Shown: positions 21,977 through 23,269 of the stretch, piece by piece | How positions within the stretch are numbered: the first letter of the stretch is position 1 | How the letters are laid out: each line of letters opens with the position of its first letter | Source: JBMNHG01 sp045627705 | GTDB lineage: Bacteria > Verrucomicrobiota > Kiritimatiellia > RFP12 > JBMNHG01 | Direction: 5' to 3' | NCBI GenBank assembly: GCA_045627705.1 | Contig: JAZQOE010000146.1 | Coordinates: 1-23,269, forward strand | DNA length: 23,269 nt | The notes under the pieces: generated by a model | What the model saw: the letters and a program-made list of their open reading frames with translations, nothing else | The model's database searches: none | What the model was told of the DNA's origin: nothing | Translations under genes and position numbers: made by a program

Positions 21977-22341
21977 ATCAAAATGCCTGTACCTTTAACA
22001 CGTTAGCAACTTATCGGCATGTCGGCACTTAAAATGAAAATGGAAAATCGTCGCTGGGGGCTGCCGTCCCAAAGACCCACGCACGGAGGCGACGGCGAGG
22101 GTGCCGTCGCAACGCACTGCCCAATTGAGGCGACGGCGAGGGCGCCGTCGCAACGCACGCGGCACGGTCGCCGCCAATATCGGTTGCGGCGCGTGACCGT
22201 TCGGGACGAACGGTCCCCCAGCCTTCGGGCCATGTTTTGGCGAAACGGGGGACTGCGCACGCATCACCTTTTACCTTTTACCTCTTACCTATCCGCCGCC
22301 CCCAGCGACATCTGTTATCTGTTCACTGTTATCTGTTATCT
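21977..22341 (+). repeat. Composite dispersed repeat, full copy L
   Basis: Blocks in order: the CTGTACC motif (21977-22001); GTTAGCAACTTATCGGCATG and GTCGGCACTT (22002-22030); ATGAAAA-type repeats (22031-22047); GTCGCTGGGGGCTGCCGTCC and a short block; two 41-bp units at 22086 and 22127, each with the hairpin GCGACGGCG-AGGG-CGCCGTCGC (first copy has T in the arm); GGTCGCCGCCAATATCGG and a charged block; TTTTACC/TCTTACC heptamers (22269-22291); CCGCCGCCCCCAGCGACA; and TGTTATC/TGTTCAC heptamers (22313-22341). Confidence 0.92.
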
Positions 22342-22376
22342 CAATCAGTCCGCAACGGCTTCGCCGCCGCGATTTT

Positions 22377-22475
22377 GGCCGCAAATCAATCCGCATCGTA
22401 CGCCCGCGATTTTGATGGATTAAATTGAAATTCGCCTGCAATTCGGCGCGGGCTATGCGGAATTGATTTCCGGCC
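22377..22475. repeat. 99-base imperfect nested hairpin (possible MITE or structured RNA)
   Basis: The ends GGCCGCAAATCAATCCGCA (22377-22395) and TGCGGAATTGATTTCCGGCC (22456-22475) are inverted repeats with one mismatch and one single-base indel. Inside them GCCCGCG (22402-22408) pairs with CGCGGGC (22447-22453), leaving an AT-rich loop. No flanking target duplication or coding frame is visible. Confidence 0.65.
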
Positions 22476-22508
22476 AACCAGATCCAATGTTCTCGCCCCG
22501 CGTGCGTT

Positions 22509-22530
22509 GCGACGGCGCCCCCGCCGTCGC
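22509..22530 (-). repeat. Inverted copy of the GCGACGGCG hairpin unit
   Basis: GCGACGGCG-CCCC-CGCCGTCGC, preceded by CGTGCGTT. Its reverse complement matches the 41-bp unit core and following CAACGCACG with one change. Head-to-head units flanking full copy R resemble the paired arrangement of REP/BIME elements. Confidence 0.85.
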
Positions 22531-22558
22531 CGCTCGTTCAATGCCCGAAGGCGGTAGC

Positions 22559-22973
22559 ATCAAAATGCCTGTCCCTTTAACACGTTAGCAACTTATCGCC
22601 ATGTCGGCACTTAAAAATGAAAAATGAAAATGGAAAATCGTCGCTGGGGGCTGCCGTCCCAAAGACCCACGCACGGAGGCGACGGCGAGGGCGCCGTCGC
22701 AACGCACTGCCCAATTGAGGCGACGGCGAGGACGCCGTCGCAACGCGCTGCCCAACTGAGGCGACGGCGAGGGCGCCGTCGCAACGCACGCGGCACGGTC
22801 GCCGCCAATATCGGTTGCGGCGCGTGACCGTTCGGGACGAACGGTCCCCCGGCCTTCGGGCGTCATTTTGGCAAAATGGGTGACTGCGCGCGCATCACCT
22901 CTTACCTATTACCTCTTACCTATCCGCCGCCCCCAGCGACATCTGTTATCTGTTCACTGTTATCTGTTATCTG
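22559..22973 (+). repeat. Composite dispersed repeat, full copy R
   Basis: The same block order as the copy at 21977, but about 50 bases longer: the ATGAAAA-type run has an extra unit, and there are three 41-bp hairpin units (22676, 22717, 22758) instead of two. The TGTTATC heptamers (22942-22973) end 3 bases from the accA stop codon. Single-base differences scattered between copies show they are not a very recent duplication. Confidence 0.92.
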
Positions 22974-22976
22974 TGT

Positions 22977-23269
22977 CTAGCGTCCCATCCGCGCGAATTT
23001 CGCATAGCGAGCGTCGGCGAGCGTGGCGGGATCTACGCCATCGAATGCGGCAAGTTCTTCCATCAGCGCGGACTTCACGGTGGCAATCGCCGCGGGCTTG
23101 TCGGCGTGTGCGCCGCCTTTTGGTTCTGGCACGATGCGGTCGATTACGCCAAGTTTCAGGAGATCGGGCGCAGTGAGTTTGAGCGCGGCCGCGGCCTCGG
23201 GAGCCTTCTTGCCGTCGCGCCAGAGAATCGACGCGCAACCCTCCGGCGAAATCACCGAATAGATCGAAT
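22977..23269 (-). CDS. accA: Acetyl-CoA carboxylase carboxyltransferase subunit alpha, C-terminal part
   Basis: The frame reads out through the right edge (5' end missing); 97 codons plus stop are present. SIYSVISPEGCASILWRDGK at the N-terminal end of the fragment is the highly conserved AccA segment, followed by KAPEAAAALKLTAPDLLKLG, VIDRIVPEPKGGAHADKP and a C-terminal helix ending KFARMGR. The internal GTG at 23255 is part of this motif, not a start. AccA with AccD transfers the carboxyl group from biotin on AccB to acetyl-CoA, the first step of fatty-acid synthesis. The biotin is attached by BirA, also encoded in this window. The composite repeat begins right after its stop codon. Confidence 0.96.
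   Translation of the reverse strand, partial: SIYSVISPEGCASILWRDGKKAPEAAAALKLTAPDLLKLGVIDRIVPEPKGGAHADKPAAIATVKSALMEELAAFDGVDPATLADARYAKFARMGR

Larger units (their letters stand above)
21524..22976. other. Gene-free repeat zone
   Basis: About 1.45 kb without an intact gene, between the ybjQ operon and accA. It contains the operon's promoter (21613-21642), an isolated repeat motif (21711-21738), a cysteine desulfurase remnant (21784-21939), two near-complete composite repeats (21977-22341 and 22559-22973), a long imperfect hairpin (22377-22475) and an inverted copy of the small hairpin (22509-22530). Open frames here of 60-134 codons follow the repeats and are not believed. Confidence 0.8.

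Noticed and set aside
22019..22423. Plus- and minus-strand frames of 60-134 codons in the repeat zone
   Set aside because: They consist of the dispersed repeats and hairpin units and recur in both copies as low-complexity Arg/Pro/Ala peptides.
1..23269. tRNA, rRNA, riboswitch, integrase or prophage genes
   Set aside because: None was recognised on reading both strands; small structured RNAs could still be missed by eye.

Overview
The window is GC-rich (roughly 60% by eye), gene-dense bacterial DNA. Very large glycine-rich/parallel-beta-helix proteins with a 'DIGAYES'-type choice-of-anchor Q ending, TTGACA-type promoters, weak or absent Shine-Dalgarno sequences at some starts and abundant REP-like repeats suggest a member of the PVC group, most likely Kiritimatiellota or a related Verrucomicrobiota/Lentisphaerota lineage. 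This placement is inference from protein style; there is no rRNA in the window.

Layout. 1-4929: the 3' part of a giant secreted glycine-rich, double beta-helix protein that starts before the window. 4997-9746: a TetR regulator, an unrecognised 741-residue protein that may be an (alpha/alpha)-barrel enzyme acting on carbohydrate, an unknown membrane protein, and biotin-protein ligase birA. The last two overlap by ATGA, and birA carries an in-frame palindromic repeat array. 9768-10987: exbD/tolR and tonB/tolA from their own promoter, ended by a bidirectional terminator. 11081-12910 (minus strand): a probable aldo/keto-reductase-like TIM barrel and a NYN-domain protein with two zinc ribbons. 13032-17951: iron-type alcohol dehydrogenase, peptide deformylase, a two-domain acyltransferase resembling the ornithine-lipid synthase OlsF, and alanine racemase, then a strong terminator. 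17973-19680: a Fic-family AMP-transferase and ribonuclease HII. 20008-21642 (minus strand): a three-gene operon of two YbjQ-family proteins and a PrsW-type intramembrane protease. 21643-22976: a gene-free zone of dispersed repeats, a decayed cysteine desulfurase fragment and a large imperfect hairpin. 22977-23269 (minus strand): the C-terminal end of accA, which runs out of the window.

How the genes fit together. Most are housekeeping: birA would biotinylate the carrier protein that works with the AccA carboxyltransferase; def, rnhB and alr serve protein maturation, DNA repair and peptidoglycan; exbD/tonB powers the outer membrane; the OlsF-like enzyme would make aminolipids. The most unusual material is repetitive. 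A 34-bp palindromic repeat cycles through all three reading frames inside birA. A composite element, made of a CTGTCCC motif, a conserved block, heptamer-like repeats and a 41-bp hairpin unit, occurs complete twice and in parts elsewhere, with different unit counts in the two full copies. No RAYT transposase, integrase or CRISPR array was seen in the window.
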